Below, in pieces: positions 17,451-25,787 of a stretch of DNA of 64,000 bases (positions within the stretch are counted from its first letter, which is position 1; every line of letters begins with the position of its first letter). The DNA comes from Actinoplanes lobatus (lineage in GTDB: Bacteria; Actinomycetota; Actinomycetes; Mycobacteriales; Micromonosporaceae). The position numbers and the translations under genes were made by a program. The stretch is taken from NCBI RefSeq assembly GCF_014205215.1, contig NZ_JACHNC010000001.1, positions 7,374,501-7,438,500 of the forward strand, written 5' to 3'. Under the pieces are notes generated by a model. The model saw only the letters and a program-made list of their open reading frames with translations, was not told where the DNA came from and did no database searches.

Positions 17451-19403
17451 ATGCTCACAGCACGTCTGCTCCTGGCCGCGATCGCCGCCGCCACAGCTGT
17501 CGTACCCGCCGCGCCGGCCGCCGCCCATCGGCTCGACGCCTCCGTCGACGGCTTCGCGGCCGTCGCCGGCAACGGACTCGTCACCACCACCGGCGGCGCA
17601 GGCGGCCGGGTGGTCACCGCGACCACTCTGGAAGACTTGAAGACGTACGCCGTCGCAACGCATCCGCTGGTCATCAGAGTGCGCGGTTCGATCGCAGTTA
17701 CACCGTTCGGCGACATGATCAAGGTCGGCTCGGACAAGACCATCGTCGGCGCCGGCCCGGCCGCGGAGATCGTCGGCGGCGGCCTCTACATCAATCAGCA
17801 GCACAACGTCATCGTGCGCAACCTGACCATCCGCGACTCCTATGTGCCGGGTGACTGGGACGGCAAGGAATCGACCAACGACAACGACGGTATCCGGATC
17901 GACACCTCGCATCACATCTGGATCGACCACAACCGGATCGAACGGGTCGGCGACGGTGCGATCGACACCCGCAAGGACTGCGACTTCGTCACCGTGTCCT
18001 GGAACGTCATCGCCGACACCAACAAGGCGCTGGGCCTCGGCTGGACCACCAACGTGATCACGCACGTGACGGCGCACCACAACTGGATCCGTAACACGTT
18101 CCAGCGCAACTGGAGCATCGACAACGCGGCCGCCGCGCACCTCTACAACAACTACCTGCAGGACGTCGGCCAGTACGGCACCATGAGCCGCAACGCGGCC
18201 AAGGTCGTCGTCCAGAACAGCTGGTTCGACCACGTCAACGATCCGCTGGTGGCCAAGGACGCCGCCTCGGAACTGGTGCAGTCCGGCAACATCTTCGACG
18301 GCTCGAGCGGCCGGCGGGACACGGCCGGCACGGCTTTCGATCCGGCCACCTTCTATCCGTACGCGCTGGATCCGGCCGACCTGGTGCCGGATCTCGTCCG
18401 CGCCGGAGCCGGGCCTCAGAGCGCCGGTCAGCGACCGGCGACCAGCGTCGTCACGGTGGCGCTGGACGGCAGCGGCGACTACGCGAGTCTGATGGGTGCG
18501 CTGGGCGCGGCCCTGAACAGATCCGGCCCGCTCACCATCGTGATCAAGCCAGGCGTCTACCGTGAGGTCGTCCGCGTCTGGCAGGACATGCCCGGGGTGA
18601 CCCTCGTCGGCACCGGCCGCAACCCGTCCGACGTGGTGATCACCTACGACATTTCGGCCGGTGGCACGAAGTTCTACGGCGGCACGTACGGCTCGGCCGG
18701 CAGCCCGACGTTCACCACGCTGGGCGATGACGTGACAGTACGCAACCTGACGCTGGCGAACTCCTACGACGAGTCGGTCATGCCGAGCCAGGCCCTCGCC
18801 GTCCGCACGGTCGGCGACCGGGCGATCTTCGACCGCACCCGCTTCGTCGCGGATCAGGACACCTACAAGGCCGACAGCCCCAACCGTGACCGGGTGAGTC
18901 GCACCTACCTGCACGACTGCTCCATCGAAGGCGACGTCGACTTCATCTACGGCCGGGGCACCGCGGTCTTCGACGGCTGCGAGATCTTCTCCAGCGACCG
19001 GGGCACGCCAGCCAACAACGGCTGGGCCACCGCGGCCAGCACCAGCGACGACAACCCGTACGGCTTTCTCTTCACTCACAGCCGTTTCACCAGCGACGCC
19101 GCCGACAACAGCGTCCACCTGGGCCGGCCGTGGCACCCGGGCGGCGACGTACGCGCCATTGCCCAGGTGGTCATCCGCGACTCTTACCTCGGTCCGCAGA
19201 TCGCCGACGCGCCGTGGACCGAGATGAGCGGATTCCCCTGGCAGCAGGCGCGGTACTTCGAATACCGCAACACCGGGCCGGGCGCCGCCGTGAACGAGAA
19301 CCGTCCGCAGCTCGATCCGGCCAAGGCAGCGGACTTCACGAGAGAGACCTACCTCGCCGGCACCGATCGCTGGCAGCCGTGGCGGTTCTGCGGCCACGGA
19401 TGA
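17451..19403 (+). CDS. Secreted bifunctional pectate lyase (PL1)-pectinesterase (CE8)
   Basis: 650 residues with an Ala-rich signal peptide. The N-terminal half is a PL1 beta-helix (HHIWIDHNRIERVGDGAIDT; DFVTVSWN). At the usual R-x-P-x-x-R position it reads QRNWSIDNAAAAHLYNNYL, keeping the first Arg but not the Pro or second Arg. The C-terminal half, from about residue 340, is a complete CE8 pectin methylesterase: SQALAVR, VADQDTYKA, GDVDFIYGRG and LGRPWHPG carry the catalytic Asp residues and Arg. De-esterification followed by lyase cleavage of the same chain is the likely logic. Known in some actinomycetes, but the altered lyase motif should be tested. Confidence 0.88.
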   Translation: MLTARLLLAAIAAATAVVPAAPAAAHRLDASVDGFAAVAGNGLVTTTGGAGGRVVTATTLEDLKTYAVATHPLVIRVRGSIAVTPFGDMIKVGSDKTIVGAGPAAEIVGGGLYINQQHNVIVRNLTIRDSYVPGDWDGKESTNDNDGIRIDTSHHIWIDHNRIERVGDGAIDTRKDCDFVTVSWNVIADTNKALGLGWTTNVITHVTAHHNWIRNTFQRNWSIDNAAAAHLYNNYLQDVGQYGTMSRNAAKVVVQNSWFDHVNDPLVAKDAASELVQSGNIFDGSSGRRDTAGTAFDPATFYPYALDPADLVPDLVRAGAGPQSAGQRPATSVVTVALDGSGDYASLMGALGAALNRSGPLTIVIKPGVYREVVRVWQDMPGVTLVGTGRNPSDVVITYDISAGGTKFYGGTYGSAGSPTFTTLGDDVTVRNLTLANSYDESVMPSQALAVRTVGDRAIFDRTRFVADQDTYKADSPNRDRVSRTYLHDCSIEGDVDFIYGRGTAVFDGCEIFSSDRGTPANNGWATAASTSDDNPYGFLFTHSRFTSDAADNSVHLGRPWHPGGDVRAIAQVVIRDSYLGPQIADAPWTEMSGFPWQQARYFEYRNTGPGAAVNENRPQLDPAKAADFTRETYLAGTDRWQPWRFCGHG

Positions 19404-19415
19404 CCTGGCGCGCCT

Positions 19416-19437
19416 CGATAGCCAGCCGCCGCTATCG
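19416..19437. terminator. Weak hairpin after the PL1-CE8 gene
   Basis: CGATAGC and GCTATCG form a 7-bp inverted repeat 12 bases past the stop codon. It could be a weak terminator or an operator for the next pectinesterase. No T tract. Confidence 0.3.
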
Positions 19438-19573
19438 ATCGATGCGCGGGCTATCCACTTTCTCGTTTCCTGTTATCTCGCCGTCGGTCGGTCGCACTAC
19501 TAGACGTCTTCCCCGGGTCGTCCTCGGCCGGGGGAGCCGGTTTCACTCCGACAATGCGAGAGGAATCCTGCAG

Positions 19574-21013
19574 ATGCCCGGGATCCGAAGAAGAATGCGG
19601 CTGCTCCTGGCCGCCGTGGTGCTGGCCGTCCCCGGCACCCTGATCGGCTACACGGCGTTGCCCTCCGATGCGGCCGTCGTGCCGGCCGCCGGCGGGACAT
19701 ATCAGCTGGCGGTGACCAAGAGCGGCATGTGCATCGACGTGACCGCCGGATCGACGGCCAACAGCGCGCTGCTGCAGCAGTGGGGCTGTGCGGACGGCGC
19801 GACCTGGCAGCAGTTCAAGCTGGTCGCGGTCGGCTCGAACTACCAGTTGGTCAACGTCAACAGCGGCAAGTGCATCGACGTGCCGGACTTCTCCACCACG
19901 TCCGGCGTGCAGTTGCAGCAGTACACCTGCGTGTCCAGCCAGGCCAACCAGCAGTGGAAACTCACGGCGAGTGGTACTGGCACCTACCAGATCATCGGGG
20001 TCGGCAGCGGCCTGTGCATCTCCGACAAGGACGCGTCCACCGCCTCCGGCGCGGCGATCATCCAGGAGACGTGCACTGCCAACTCCAACAAGCAGTGGGC
20101 GTTCAACCCGGTCGGCACCACCGCCCCGGCGGGCAGCCTGGTCGTGGCCAAGGACGGCACCGGCCAGTACACCACCGTGCAGGGCGCGGTCGACGCGGTG
20201 CCGACCGGCAACACCAGCCGGGTGACGATCGCGATCAAGGCCGGTACCTATCGGGAGAGCGTGGTCATCCCGTCGAACAAGCCCTACATCACCTTCCAGG
20301 GCCTCGGCTCCAGCCCGGCGAACACGGTGATCGTCAACAACAAGCCCGCCTCGACCGCCGGCACCACCGGTTCGGCCACGGTCTACGTGCAGGCCAAAGA
20401 GTTCAACGCCACCAACCTGACGTTCAACAACGACTACGACGAGACGGTGGCCGCGTCCCAGGCCCTCGCGCTGGCCCTGTACGGCGACAAAGCGATCCTC
20501 AAGAACGTCCGGATCACCGCCGACCAGGACACCCTGCTCATCTACAACAGCGCCCGCGCGTACATCGCGAACTCATACATCGAAGGCACCGTCGACTTCA
20601 TCTACGGCAACGGCAGCGCGGTCTTCAACGCCTGCACCATCTACGAGAAGCGCAGCACCGGCGGCCCCATCACCGCGGCCAACACCCCGTCGACCCAGAC
20701 GTACGGATTCCTCATCTACAAGTCGACGATCACCGGCGCGACCAGCAACACCACCACGCTCGGCCGACCCTGGGGCCAGAGCGCCCAGGTGGTCTACCGC
20801 GAATCGTCGCTGAGCGCGACCATCGCCACCGCCCAGCCGTGGGTCAACATGTCCACCAACACCTGGCAGAACGCCCGGTTCTACGAATACAAGAACACCG
20901 GCTCCGGTGCGACCGTCAACAGCAACCGGCCGCAGCTGACCGATGCACAGGCGGCCAACTACACACCGCAGAAATACCTGGCCGGCACCGACGGCTGGAA
21001 TCCGGTCGGCTGA
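19574..21013 (+). CDS. Secreted pectinesterase (CE8) with N-terminal ricin-B (CBM13) lectin
   Basis: 479 residues from ATG 19574 with GAGAGGA nine bases upstream. A signal peptide is followed by a beta-trefoil with three repeats around CIDV, CIDVPD and CISDKD and matching Q-Q-W motifs (LLQQWGC, ANQQWKL, NKQWAF). From residue ~190 there is a CE8 domain: AGTYRESVVI, SQALALALYGDKA, ADQDTLL, GTVDFIYGNGSAVF and LGRPWGQS, all catalytic residues present. It removes methyl groups from pectin; the lectin should hold it on galactose- or xylose-containing polymers. It has its own 170-bp upstream region and a strong terminator downstream. Confidence 0.92.
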   Translation: MPGIRRRMRLLLAAVVLAVPGTLIGYTALPSDAAVVPAAGGTYQLAVTKSGMCIDVTAGSTANSALLQQWGCADGATWQQFKLVAVGSNYQLVNVNSGKCIDVPDFSTTSGVQLQQYTCVSSQANQQWKLTASGTGTYQIIGVGSGLCISDKDASTASGAAIIQETCTANSNKQWAFNPVGTTAPAGSLVVAKDGTGQYTTVQGAVDAVPTGNTSRVTIAIKAGTYRESVVIPSNKPYITFQGLGSSPANTVIVNNKPASTAGTTGSATVYVQAKEFNATNLTFNNDYDETVAASQALALALYGDKAILKNVRITADQDTLLIYNSARAYIANSYIEGTVDFIYGNGSAVFNACTIYEKRSTGGPITAANTPSTQTYGFLIYKSTITGATSNTTTLGRPWGQSAQVVYRESSLSATIATAQPWVNMSTNTWQNARFYEYKNTGSGATVNSNRPQLTDAQAANYTPQKYLAGTDGWNPVG

Positions 21014-21022
21014 TGCCACGAA

Positions 21023-21060
21023 CGCCGGTCCATCCACCACGAGTGGTGGATGGACCGGCG
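21023..21060 (+). terminator. Strong terminator after the CE8 gene
   Basis: A perfect 18-bp inverted repeat (CGCCGGTCCATCCACCAC and its complement) lies about ten bases after the stop codon, with a tiny loop. Confidence 0.85.
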
Positions 21061-21217
21061 ACTTGTCGTGGAGGATCTCGGTTTCCCGTTTCCGGAAACC
21101 CCGAAAGCCGCCTCATACACCACGCCAGCCGACGTGACCTCGAGTAGTCGTAGATGTTGCCTTCCCACGTGTATTGGGTGTGTAAAGAGATCGGCTGATC
21201 TGGGTTTGTGAGTTGGA

Positions 21218-21382
21218 TCAGTGGATGGCCGGGTCGAGCCGGCCTTCGAAGGCGGTCTGGAAGGCGTTCAAGGGGGCTTTCCAGCGCATGGTCCATCGGC
21301 GGCGGCCGGCGCCGGTCGGGTCGAGGCTCATCAGTGCCAGGTAGATGCACTTGAGAGCGGCGGTCTCGTTGGGGAAGTGGCC
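21218..21382 (-). pseudogene. IS256-family transposase C-terminal relic
   Basis: The last 54 codons of a Mutator/IS256 transposase: FPNETAALKCIYLALMSLDP, then RRRWTMRWKAPLNAFQTAF and a stop. Beyond the stop, the minus strand contains TCTTTACACACCC, resembling the terminal repeat of IS256 elements (around 21176-21190). Everything upstream of GHFPNE is missing. Confidence 0.8.
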
Positions 21383-21387
21383 GCGGG

Positions 21388-21471
21388 CCCGGCAGGGTTC
21401 TTCGGCAGCAGGACCATGGCGAGTACGGCGTATGGCACGCCTACGAAGAAGCCCAACCGCCAGCCGAACTC
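21388..21471 (-). pseudogene. MFS transporter fragment
   Basis: About 28 codons (FGWRLGFFVGVPYAVLAMVL, then LPKNPAG) resemble the W-R-x-x-F-F-V-x-V-P-x-x-x-x-A helix of DHA2-type exporters. The fragment directly abuts the IS256 relic, consistent with a transposon-mediated deletion. Confidence 0.4.
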
Positions 21472-21597
21472 GTCCGTGTCGATGACAATGGCCGCATGCT
21501 CGTGCTCGGAGCGCATCATCGGCCACTGTCATTCCGGCCTCCATCAGTTGCCCGGGGCGGCCGTATCGAGAATGGTTGCCCGGGCAGCTAGGTCTGC

Positions 21598-23523
21598 TCA
21601 GGGAGCCGGAACGCGGACGCGGGCGACGTTGTCGATGCGGCCGAACGGCGTGTCCGGGTCGCCGTCGCGCTGGGCGCTGACCCGCACGGCGGCGTAGCGG
21701 GTGCCCGGACCGTTGCAGGTGTGCGAGCGTTCCAGCACGACCTGGGCGGTGGGCTCGACGACATCGTCCAGCTCGTACTCGCCGTCGCCGTCGAGGTCCC
21801 ACTGCACCCGTACGATCGGGGCCGCGCCCGGCGGCACCTCGGCGACCGCTCGGACCACATCCCCGGCATGAGTCAGGGTGATCACGGGCTGGACGCCGCC
21901 GCGCTCGCCGGCCGCCGGAGGGACGGTGACCTGGCCGTCGGTGACTGTGTAATGGGTGTCCGCCGCCGGTTGGGCGCCGTTCTCCACCCAGTCGGCCAGG
22001 CTGCGCAGCGCCTCGTGCAGTACGCCGAGGTAGCTGACCGTGTGCGCCGGATGTTCCTGTCGCTCGTCGTCGCCGTGCAGGGCGTTGTCGACGTACCAGA
22101 GCCGGACGTCGTCGGGGGCGTGTTCTGCGACCTTGTCCCGGTACCAGGCGGCCTGCCAGGGAAAGGCCTCCCGGTCGAGCAGGCACGCCACGATGATCAT
22201 TTTTCCGGTGATCTTTCCGGTCTGGACGGTTCCGGCGGCGCCCGCGGCGAACATCGGGCCGAGTTGCATCGGGCGCTGTGGCAGCAGGGGAGTGCCGTCG
22301 GCGGCGCGGAACTGGTCCCACACCGAGTATTCCGGGCTGGGGACCTGGTGGCGGTGGTAGGTCTGGGCAGCCAGAAGGTTGCTGTTGTCGATCTCGACGG
22401 TGTCCCCGGGGATCAGTTCGGCCGCCGCGTTGTCGAGGTCGGGCATGTCGAGCACGGCCAGATCGCCGTGTATGCCCTTGAGGCGTAGCCGCAAACCGCT
22501 CGGCAGGATCAGCTCGGCGCCCCGCGTGGTGACGTCCGGGGCGTGGGCGAGGCGTACCGCGACCACGGTGTCCTGGCCGGTGTGCGCGCCCTTGAAAGCC
22601 TCGTCGACGCCGCCTTGCGGGGCTTGCCCGGCTTCGGCGTACGGGCCGAGCTCGGGGCGGTCGGCACGGGTCACCGTGGCGGTGACCTCGGTGGTCAGGC
22701 AGACCCGGTCGCGGTGCACGGAGGAGTCCGGGTCGGCGCCGAGGTAGCCAGGGACTGTCCAGAAGTCAGTGAAGTAGCCGGGGTCGACCGCGACGATGCC
22801 GGGGTAGATCGTGGAGAACGCGTGCGAACCCATGGTCCGGTGGCCGAACCAGGAACGGACCGGGAAGCCCATCCGGGTCACCTCGGCGAACGCGTCCCGC
22901 TGCTCGGCGTTCAGATCGGGGTACGGATCGCCGTCGCCGCCAGCGTCGAAGGCGTCGACGATCCGCTCGAATTTGCCGTCCAGCAGCCGCTGGGCGTGCA
23001 TCCGCACGGCGAAGACGTTGGGCGCCGCGACCGGGCTGCCCGGGACGTACGGGACGAAGCCGTCCCAGACTCCGGCGGTGTTCTCCGCTCCGCCGATGGT
23101 CCGATATGCGCCGCCGCTGCCGCCGTAGGCATACCCGTACGTCCGATGTTCGCCGTAGACCTGTTGGGCGACGGCTTTTGAATGCGCGGCCGCAGCCGCG
23201 TTGGCGCGGAATCCGGCGATCGTCGGGTCGGCGCCGGAGCCCGGGCCGCCGGACTGGCCGCCGCCGTTGGTCTCCAGGAAGTAGCCGCCGGCGCTGAACG
23301 CGAAGCCGATCTTGTCTGCTTGCCCGGTCGCCGTCTGTGCGAGGTGTTCGCTCTCCGGCACCGGGGTGATGTGCTGGAAGAACCGGCCCTGATAGCGGTC
23401 GGCCGGCGGGAAGTAGATCGAGAAGCGGGTCTCGGTGCCGGTGAAACCGCCGTGCACGTAACGGTGCGGGTGCGGCGTCTCGCGCCACTCGTCGACGTCG
23501 ACGTACGGGTGCTCGAAAGTCAT
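21598..23523 (-). CDS. Alpha/beta-hydrolase-like protein with C-terminal Ig/PKD-like domain
   Basis: 641 residues, no signal peptide. Residues ~20-300 look like an alpha/beta hydrolase with a nucleophile elbow (YAYGGSGGAY, G-x-S-x-G) and a late region with HGDDERQEHPAHT. A beta-rich middle segment (GAELILPSGLRLRLKGI; GDTVEIDNSN) and a PKD-like tail (PIVRVQWDLDGDGEYELDD, then YAAVRVSAQRDGDP) follow. I do not recognise the exact family; tannase or feruloyl-esterase-like activity is possible from the plant-polymer context but is not shown. It starts seven bases after the TetR gene and is co-transcribed with it. Confidence 0.55.
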   Translation of the reverse strand: MTFEHPYVDVDEWRETPHPHRYVHGGFTGTETRFSIYFPPADRYQGRFFQHITPVPESEHLAQTATGQADKIGFAFSAGGYFLETNGGGQSGGPGSGADPTIAGFRANAAAAAHSKAVAQQVYGEHRTYGYAYGGSGGAYRTIGGAENTAGVWDGFVPYVPGSPVAAPNVFAVRMHAQRLLDGKFERIVDAFDAGGDGDPYPDLNAEQRDAFAEVTRMGFPVRSWFGHRTMGSHAFSTIYPGIVAVDPGYFTDFWTVPGYLGADPDSSVHRDRVCLTTEVTATVTRADRPELGPYAEAGQAPQGGVDEAFKGAHTGQDTVVAVRLAHAPDVTTRGAELILPSGLRLRLKGIHGDLAVLDMPDLDNAAAELIPGDTVEIDNSNLLAAQTYHRHQVPSPEYSVWDQFRAADGTPLLPQRPMQLGPMFAAGAAGTVQTGKITGKMIIVACLLDREAFPWQAAWYRDKVAEHAPDDVRLWYVDNALHGDDERQEHPAHTVSYLGVLHEALRSLADWVENGAQPAADTHYTVTDGQVTVPPAAGERGGVQPVITLTHAGDVVRAVAEVPPGAAPIVRVQWDLDGDGEYELDDVVEPTAQVVLERSHTCNGPGTRYAAVRVSAQRDGDPDTPFGRIDNVARVRVPAP

Positions 23524-23530
23524 GGGGTTC

Positions 23531-24181
23531 CTAGATTCCGTTGGTCGGGTCGTTGAGGAGGGCCAGGGCGCGCATCCAGTTCTCGCAGGTCAGGCGGCGG
23601 ATGCCGTCGATCAGGGACTGGCCGACATCGAACGTCGGGTCGGTCAGGCGCATGAAGGTGAGGCCCTCCCACAGCGCGATCACCTGCCGCGCGGTCTCCC
23701 GCGGGTCGAGCCCGGGATGCGCTAGCCCGGCCTTCTGCCGCCCGGCGATCAGCCGGGCGAAGATCGCCATCGCTCGTTCGGTGCGCCGCGTGAAGTACTC
23801 GCCGGCCGGGTGGCCGGGAGTGGCTGCCTGCCCCTTGAGCACGACGAACAGGCGCAGCCGGTTCTCGCTGATCGACACGGTGGCATCGGCATTGCTTCGC
23901 AGCGCATCGAGATCGAGGATCGCGCCCTCGTCGGTGTCGACCAGGATTGCCGCCTCGATGTCGTCCATCCGCTCGAGCGCGGCCACGAGCAGATGGTCCT
24001 TGGTCGGATAGTGGTACAGCACGGTCGGCTCGCTGGAGCCGGACCGGGCGGCGACCTGCGCGGTGGTGACGCCGTCGTGGCCGAGTTCGTCGACCAGATC
24101 GACGACCGCCAGCACGATCTGCTCGCGGCGCTCGCGGGAGCGCTGGTAGGGGCCGCGTTTGCGGGACGGTGCGGTGTTCAT
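23531..24181 (-). CDS. TetR-family transcriptional regulator
   Basis: 216 residues from ATG 24181 with GGAGG five bases upstream. The N-terminal HTH is typical (RREQIVLAVVDLVDELG, then VTTAQVAARSGSSEPTVLYH and YPTKDHLL). The C-terminal ligand domain is helical and family-specific. It precedes the alpha/beta-hydrolase gene and is divergent from the MFS-GH43 operon. A perfect palindrome lies in the shared promoter region, so it probably controls both sides. Confidence 0.85.
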   Translation of the reverse strand: MNTAPSRKRGPYQRSRERREQIVLAVVDLVDELGHDGVTTAQVAARSGSSEPTVLYHYPTKDHLLVAALERMDDIEAAILVDTDEGAILDLDALRSNADATVSISENRLRLFVVLKGQAATPGHPAGEYFTRRTERAMAIFARLIAGRQKAGLAHPGLDPRETARQVIALWEGLTFMRLTDPTFDVGQSLIDGIRRLTCENWMRALALLNDPTNGI

Positions 24182-24220
24182 GCCAACCTCCGACGCGAAT
24201 ATTGAGTGCAAGCTAGCAAT

Positions 24221-24232
24221 CCAGTCGACTGG
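24221..24232. promoter_or_regulatory. Palindrome, probable TetR operator
   Basis: CCAGTCGACTGG is a perfect 12-base palindrome in the 176-bp divergent region, 40 bases before the TetR start codon. TetR autoregulation from such a site is common. Confidence 0.45.
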
Positions 24233-24357
24233 TCAGCAAGAACTCCGGAAATCTTCTTGACACAGGCCCTGAATTCAACCTTTACTCAGTTTTCACGTGA
24301 GCCAGGTCGCACTTCGGCTCCGCTCCGTTTCTTCGCCGGGCTGTTCAAGGGGTTCCC

Positions 24358-25767
24358 GTGACAATTGATCAAGCGTCGCCGGTCACCCCCGGCACCTCGA
24401 TGACCTACCGGGGCGGCAGGACGTTCCGCCGATACCTGCTCTGGTACACCCTCGCGTTCGCCGCGATCACCGCCGTCTGGGGCGGCATGCTCGGCGTGCT
24501 GCTGCCCAACCAGGTCCAGATGATCGAGTTCGCGAACTGGTTCACCGGCGCCGACGCCGGCGTAGACCTGACCGCGCTCAACGACCTGAAAGCCGCGGTC
24601 GCCGCCGGCACCACGACAGCCACCGCCGAACAGCAACGGCTGCTCGACCTACTCGCGGGCTTCGACGCCGCCCGAGCCCGAGCGCTCGCGCTGGTCACCT
24701 CGCTCGCGGTGGTCGTCACCATGCTGGTGCAGCCGGTCGTCGGAGTGCTCTCCGACCGCACCCGCAGCCGGTTCGGGCGCCGCGCCCCGTGGATGATGTT
24801 CGGCGCGATCGTCGGCTCCGGCTTCCTGATCGCGGTCCGTTACGCGCCCACGATCGCGGTGCTCGCCCTGCTCTGGACCTGTGCCCAAACCGTTCTGAAC
24901 ATGATCCCCGGAACGCTGCAGACCACCGTCCCCGACCGCGTCCCCGAGGAGAAAGTCGGCACCACCTCCGGCATCGGCGGCCTCGGGAACTTCGCCGGTG
25001 GCATCGTCGGCGGCATCGGAGCCGGCGTCCTGCTGCCGCTGATCGGCCTGGACGTGATCTACGGGTATGCGGTCCTGGTCGTGGCCGGTGTCACCGGTTT
25101 CGTCCTGCTGCTACGCGACCGCCCGTCGACCGATCTGGTGGTGCCGCGACACCGCTGGCGACCGTTCTTCCGCGGCTTCCTGATCCCGCTGCGTGACCAC
25201 GACTTCCGCTGGGTCTGGCTGGCCCGCATCCTGCTCACCTTCGGCTATGCGGCGTCAACCACGTTCGCCCTGTTCATGCTGCAGAGCTACATCACCCCGG
25301 CGCTGAGCCTCACCGAAGCCACCCGGCTGACCCCGTTGCTGACCGCCGTCTCACTGCCCGGCACCATCATCGCGCTGCTGCTGGCCGGCCGGCTCTCCGA
25401 CCGGATGGGCCGCCGCAAGCCGCTGGTCATCGCCTCCTCCGTGCTGATGGCGTTCTCGATGCTCGTCCCGCTGCTCTGGCCGGCGCTGCCCGCACTGTTC
25501 CTGCAGAGCATCCTGGCCGGCATCGCCTTCGGCATCTACCTGCCGGTCGACCAGGCACTCTTCATCGACGTGCTGCCGGACAAGGACGCCGCCGGCCGCG
25601 ACCTCGGCATCGCCGGCCTGGGCTCCAACCTCGGCCAGGCCCTCGGCCCGGTCCTAGCCGGCCAGGTCGTCGCCTTGACCGGCGGTTACCGCGCGGTCTG
25701 GGCCGTTGCCCTCGTGCTGTCCGCGATCGGCGCGGTCGCCATCCTCCGGGTCCGCAACGCCCGGTGA
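24358..25767 (+). CDS. MFS transporter, sugar-related (SLC45/GPH-like)
   Basis: 469 residues from GTG 24358 with AAGGGG upstream. Twelve membrane segments are expected. The loop after helix 2 carries the MFS signature GVLSDRTRSRFGRR, and its counterpart in the second half is LAGRLSDRMGRRKP. A ~65-residue insertion (NWFTGADAGVDLTAL...) lies between the first two helices, as in many SLC45-like transporters. Translationally coupled to the GH43 gene, so import of oligosaccharides from arabinoxylan or pectin is likely. Confidence 0.75.
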   Translation: MTIDQASPVTPGTSMTYRGGRTFRRYLLWYTLAFAAITAVWGGMLGVLLPNQVQMIEFANWFTGADAGVDLTALNDLKAAVAAGTTTATAEQQRLLDLLAGFDAARARALALVTSLAVVVTMLVQPVVGVLSDRTRSRFGRRAPWMMFGAIVGSGFLIAVRYAPTIAVLALLWTCAQTVLNMIPGTLQTTVPDRVPEEKVGTTSGIGGLGNFAGGIVGGIGAGVLLPLIGLDVIYGYAVLVVAGVTGFVLLLRDRPSTDLVVPRHRWRPFFRGFLIPLRDHDFRWVWLARILLTFGYAASTTFALFMLQSYITPALSLTEATRLTPLLTAVSLPGTIIALLLAGRLSDRMGRRKPLVIASSVLMAFSMLVPLLWPALPALFLQSILAGIAFGIYLPVDQALFIDVLPDKDAAGRDLGIAGLGSNLGQALGPVLAGQVVALTGGYRAVWAVALVLSAIGAVAILRVRNAR

Positions 25768-25787
25768 CCACCCCACAGGAGAACCCC

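Noticed and set aside
17259..19397. 712-codon minus-strand open frame opposite the PL1-CE8 gene
   Set aside because: Val/Gly/Asp-rich shadow of a convincing enzyme on the other strand.
21088..21099. Palindrome GTTTCCGGAAAC
   Set aside because: Twelve bases in a gene-free stretch with no adjacent promoter to regulate; could be chance.
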